A stretch of 64,000 nucleotides of DNA from Nitrospirales bacterium (lineage in GTDB: Bacteria; Nitrospirota; Nitrospiria; Nitrospirales; UBA8639). A program made the translations under genes and the position numbers. Position 1 is the stretch's first letter. Every line of letters starts with the position of its first letter. The stretch covers positions 62,001-126,000 of the forward strand of contig BQIV01000006.1 of NCBI GenBank assembly GCA_021604005.1, given 5' to 3'. The notes beneath the pieces were generated by a model. That model worked only from the letters and a program-made list of their open reading frames with translations, was not told the origin of the DNA and did no database searches. Below, in pieces: positions 61,136 to 64,000 of this stretch.

Positions 61136-62128
61136 TTACGGTATCCACATATACAGAAACTGTGGGGTACTGCCGTTCAGCAATGTCAGAAGTGACAACG
61201 GTTTCAGATCTGAAAGTTTCTGAATTTCTTCTCCCCCAATCATCATACTCGAATAGATGTTGTGTTTATAGCCTCCGGCCCGATGATAGGTCACAACCTG
61301 GGCGTCATCTAATCCGGCTTGTTGTTTGGCGACAGCGATGGCATCTTCCAAATAGCCGATGCTATCGATAAGCCCGGCGTCTTTGGCCTGCGTTGCTGTA
61401 TAAATTCGGCCGTCGGCTAAACGCCGGATCTCTGTGTCGTCAAGATCGGGCCGTCCGGTCTTCACGACCGTGAGAAACTGATCGTACATGGAATCAATGA
61501 CTCCTTGAAAAATAGCATGTTCTTCTTCTGTCATTGATCGAAAGGGGGCACCCATCGATTTCTTAGGGCCGGACATAATGGCGCGAGGTTCAACCCCAAT
61601 TTTTTCAAGTAGGCCTTCAGCATTGATCGTCACCATAATCACCCCAATACTTCCGGTTATCGTCGAAGGGTGAACGGCAATGTGATCGGCTGCGGCTGCG
61701 AGATAGTATCCTCCGGACGTTCCGAGATCGACAATCGAAGCGATCACTGGCATGTCATGTGTTTTCTTGAATTGCTGAATTTCGTGATAGAGAATATCCG
61801 ACGCGGTGACCGTGCCGCCTGGGCTATTAATATGGAGGAGAATGGCCTTCACCTGATCATCTTTTCCGGCCTTTGTCAGCTCTTCTTTCACGCGCGCTGG
61901 AAGACTTGGACGATCGAATAATTTGTCAGCGAAGCCTGAGGGTTTAGCCGATGTCAGCATACCTTCGATATTGATCATGACGATTTTCTGTTCGCCTTCG
62001 CCCGCAACCCTGGACTCCTCTAAGGGTCCGATAGATGGAAAGAGTGATGGCTGACTAATACAGCCGGTCAAACTGAGGCTCATACACAGGATGGCAATGA
62101 ATTGACCGGCATGTTTTCGGCAACGCAT
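61136..62128 (-). CDS. sppA: Signal peptide peptidase SppA (short 36K type)
   Basis: 330 residues from ATG 62128, chosen because it makes a compact lipoprotein signal (IAILCMSLSLTGC); GTG 62263 with GAGG nearby would add 45 residues. The catalytic domain shows HINSPGGTVTASDILY, the nucleophile Ser in DLGTSGGYYLAAAAD and the Lys in GPKKSMGAPF. This family cleaves leftover signal peptides in the inner membrane. Single-domain form, unlike the tandem E. coli SppA. Confidence 0.9.
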   Translation of the reverse strand: MRCRKHAGQFIAILCMSLSLTGCISQPSLFPSIGPLEESRVAGEGEQKIVMINIEGMLTSAKPSGFADKLFDRPSLPARVKEELTKAGKDDQVKAILLHINSPGGTVTASDILYHEIQQFKKTHDMPVIASIVDLGTSGGYYLAAAADHIAVHPSTITGSIGVIMVTINAEGLLEKIGVEPRAIMSGPKKSMGAPFRSMTEEEHAIFQGVIDSMYDQFLTVVKTGRPDLDDTEIRRLADGRIYTATQAKDAGLIDSIGYLEDAIAVAKQQAGLDDAQVVTYHRAGGYKHNIYSSMMIGGEEIQKLSDLKPLSLLTLLNGSTPQFLYMWIP

Positions 62129-62296
62129 GCCTCGTACGATGAGCGGACAGCCACTCCCTTGGATGCGCCTTGTCTGTCCGGCTCCTTCTGCTTGGTGACA
62201 GAATTGGGATGCCTGATGCCTTGCCGGCTCTGTCAAATTCTTTATGCGTTTCTGCACACACACACCTCGTTGGGACTGTTGGAGCTGATGGAGTTG

Positions 62297-63487
62297 TTAG
62301 GTCGTTTGTTGCTGCATGAGTTTTTCTACAAACTGGCGAAAAAGATACGCTGAATCGTGCGGGCCAGGCGAGGCTTCGGGATGATATTGTGTCGACATGA
62401 TAGGCATGTCCACTCCCAGCAACCCTTCACAACACTCATCATTTAAACTTCGATGGGTAATGAGAACCTGTCCCCAAGGTGACTGAAACATTTCCGGGCC
62501 CTGTGAACCGGACTCATGGGGTCCGGACAGTCCGACTGCGAAATTGTGATTCTGTGACGTAATTTCGACTTTCCGCGTTCGTAGATCGAGAACCGGGTGA
62601 TTGGCCCCATGATGTCCGAATTTTAATTTATGGGATTCCAAGCCTAAAGCCAGTCCAAGAATTTGATGGCCAAGGCAAATGCCAAAAATCGGACGCCAGC
62701 CTATCAACGTCCGAATGGTCTCAACGGCATAGGGAACGGCATCGGGATCGCCCGGGCCGTTGGAGAGAAGGATGCCGTCTGGCGTCATGGCTTTCACCGC
62801 TTCGGCAGAAGTCGAAGCGGGAACGACATGGACCTCGCACCCAACGTCGACGAGACGTCGAAGAATATTGAGTTTTACACCGAAGTCGAATACGACAACT
62901 TTATACGAGGTTGACGGTTTGGGCGTGGAGTCTGGGTGGCCGGATGAAATTTCGGTCGGCCAGAGTCCGGTGCCTTCGTTCCACGAATAGGGTTCTGTAC
63001 AGGTGACGCGAGACACAAGGTCTTGCCCGACAATTGATGGTGTGTGACGAGCCTTTTCAATGAGGGTCTTTGGATTCATGGTAATGTGTGAAATGACGCC
63101 TGGTTGCGAACCTTGATCACGTAAGTGCCGGGTTAATGCACGGGTATCGATTCCTTCGATGCCAACAATTTTTTGTCGAACCAAGTAATCGGAAAAAGAT
63201 TCTTGGGATCGCCAATTACTCGCCGTGTGTGAGGCTTCACGAACAATGAATCCTTCAGCCCACGGTCGTATCGATTCGCCATCTTCGTCGGTGATTCCAT
63301 AGTTGCCGATATGCGAACAGGTCATGACCACAATCTGTCCCGTATAGGATGGATCCGTTAAGACTTCTTGATAGCCCGTCATGGCCGTATTAAAAACAAC
63401 CTCGCCGGATGTTTCTCCGGCATAGCCAAGTGCCGTGCCTTCAAAGGTTGTTCCATCAGCAAGTGCTAAAAGAGCTTTCTTCATCAT
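62297..63487 (-). CDS. carA: Carbamoyl-phosphate synthase small subunit
   Basis: 396 residues. The CarA N-domain (LALADGTTFEGTALGYAGETSGEVVFNTAMTGYQEVLTDPSY, partly quoted: GYQEVLTDPSYTGQI) precedes a class I glutaminase with nucleophile Cys in FGICLGHQILGLALG and the His-Glu pair in QYHPEASPGP. It feeds ammonia to CarB. It ends 34 bases before the region of sppA's alternative start. Confidence 0.97.
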   Translation of the reverse strand: MMKKALLALADGTTFEGTALGYAGETSGEVVFNTAMTGYQEVLTDPSYTGQIVVMTCSHIGNYGITDEDGESIRPWAEGFIVREASHTASNWRSQESFSDYLVRQKIVGIEGIDTRALTRHLRDQGSQPGVISHITMNPKTLIEKARHTPSIVGQDLVSRVTCTEPYSWNEGTGLWPTEISSGHPDSTPKPSTSYKVVVFDFGVKLNILRRLVDVGCEVHVVPASTSAEAVKAMTPDGILLSNGPGDPDAVPYAVETIRTLIGWRPIFGICLGHQILGLALGLESHKLKFGHHGANHPVLDLRTRKVEITSQNHNFAVGLSGPHESGSQGPEMFQSPWGQVLITHRSLNDECCEGLLGVDMPIMSTQYHPEASPGPHDSAYLFRQFVEKLMQQQTT

Positions 63488-63517
63488 CGTAGAATGTGTT
63501 GCGTCATAAGGGGTGAG

Positions 63518-64000
63518 TTAGAAGCCATCCCGTACCTGCTCTCGTGCGCTGTGCCAGGAGATGAGGACATGCCGGATTTTTGAGACCAATAAACCGGTCG
63601 CCAAGGCCACATTGACGAGATAGAGGGCACGTGAAATCATATGCATGCGAAAAAACTGATCGTACGCCGTTTTTTTGTCCAGTTCGCTCACAGCTTCAAA
63701 TGCTTGTTCCTGAAGGGCAATGGTTTTAGGGCCAATCACGCCCATAATCACACTCGTCGTGATCGCCATGCCGAGTAATAAGATAATTTCGATTCGAGTG
63801 ATGGGAAACAGCATATTCGACGAGCCGGTCATCGTCCAATATCGACATCCAACCATGACAATCAAAAAGATCAGGATACCAAGAGTCAAGAGACTATAGC
63901 CATCGAAGACTCGACGCAAAAACCGCCCGCCTTGTTCCATGCTGAATGAATTAAAAACGGCTGGAATGACGACGGCGATAATCATCAGCAGACCACCGAC
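63518..64000 (-). CDS. DUF4149-like membrane protein (5' end outside window)
   Basis: The frame is open to the right edge, so only the C-terminal 160 residues are visible. It reads on from GGLLMIIAVVIPAVFNSFSM (typical of DUF4149/TMEM205-like membrane proteins) into three or four hydrophobic segments (GILIFLIVMVGCRYW, IILLLGMAITTSVIMGVIG, ALYLVNVALATGLL). An ATG at 63985 is internal to the homology and is not the real start. Function unknown. carA follows 30 bases downstream. Confidence 0.72.
   Translation of the reverse strand, partial: VGGLLMIIAVVIPAVFNSFSMEQGGRFLRRVFDGYSLLTLGILIFLIVMVGCRYWTMTGSSNMLFPITRIEIILLLGMAITTSVIMGVIGPKTIALQEQAFEAVSELDKKTAYDQFFRMHMISRALYLVNVALATGLLVSKIRHVLISWHSAREQVRDGF

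Overview
The window reads as chromosomal DNA of a Gram-negative (diderm) bacterium of roughly 50% GC. It carries LPS core/Kdo genes (kdsA, kdsB, a heptose-7-phosphate kinase), outer-membrane-type proteins, an RpoH-type heat-shock sigma factor, a NarK-like nitrate/nitrite transporter, the three-subunit PurS/PurQ/PurL FGAM synthetase and a B. subtilis-type PurF. My best guess is the phylum Nitrospirota, possibly a marine Nitrospira-like nitrite oxidiser. This is inferred from gene content and general protein character; no rRNA or other phylogenetic marker is in the window, so confidence is moderate. I saw no tRNA, rRNA, CRISPR array, prophage or intact insertion sequence.

Positions 1-14185 hold an accessory locus that looks like a synthase-dependent, O-acetylated exopolysaccharide system. 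It has a processive GT2 synthase (7360-8883), two GH17 beta-1,3-glucan-active enzymes (5722-6657 and 13139-14185), a TPR plus beta-strand-rich outer-membrane-type protein (1-1376, cut by the window edge), a 901-residue secreted protein with carbohydrate-binding-like domains (2778-5483), a short RHS-repeat lipoprotein (1905-2660), two small envelope proteins, and a translationally coupled MBOAT / AlgJ-like acetylation pair (9529-12209, opposite strand). This combination is the most novel part of the window.

Positions 14185-17526 are a heat-shock block on the minus strand: rpoH, groES, groEL, with a sigma32-like promoter candidate in front of groES and a perfect bidirectional terminator shared with the second GH17 gene. 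Positions 17838-21794 hold a NarK-like transporter, ribBA, ribH and nusB. Positions 21799-28937 are a purine operon purB-purC-purS-purQ-(DUF433-like gene)-purL-purF. Positions 29061-32850 hold a TlpA-like thioredoxin, four small proteins (one an MBL-fold-like protein with an altered metal motif, one a TPR protein) and an O-methyltransferase.

Positions 32917-41699 contain an orphan membrane histidine kinase, an unusual protein joining a LuxD-like acyl hydrolase to a methyltransferase, an EF-G paralogue with altered GTPase motifs, and a DegP-type protease. Positions 41752-49924 are a minus-strand housekeeping run (pgsA, plsY, kdsA, pyrG, kdsB, hldA, lepB, lepA) for phospholipid, Kdo/heptose, CTP and secretion functions. 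Then follow bioA and an unknown glycine-zipper membrane protein on the plus strand. On the minus strand come a J-domain protein lacking the canonical HPD motif, a DEAD-box helicase, a SAM hydroxide adenosyltransferase, greA, carB, an M48 protease, sppA, carA and a DUF4149-like membrane protein cut by the right edge.
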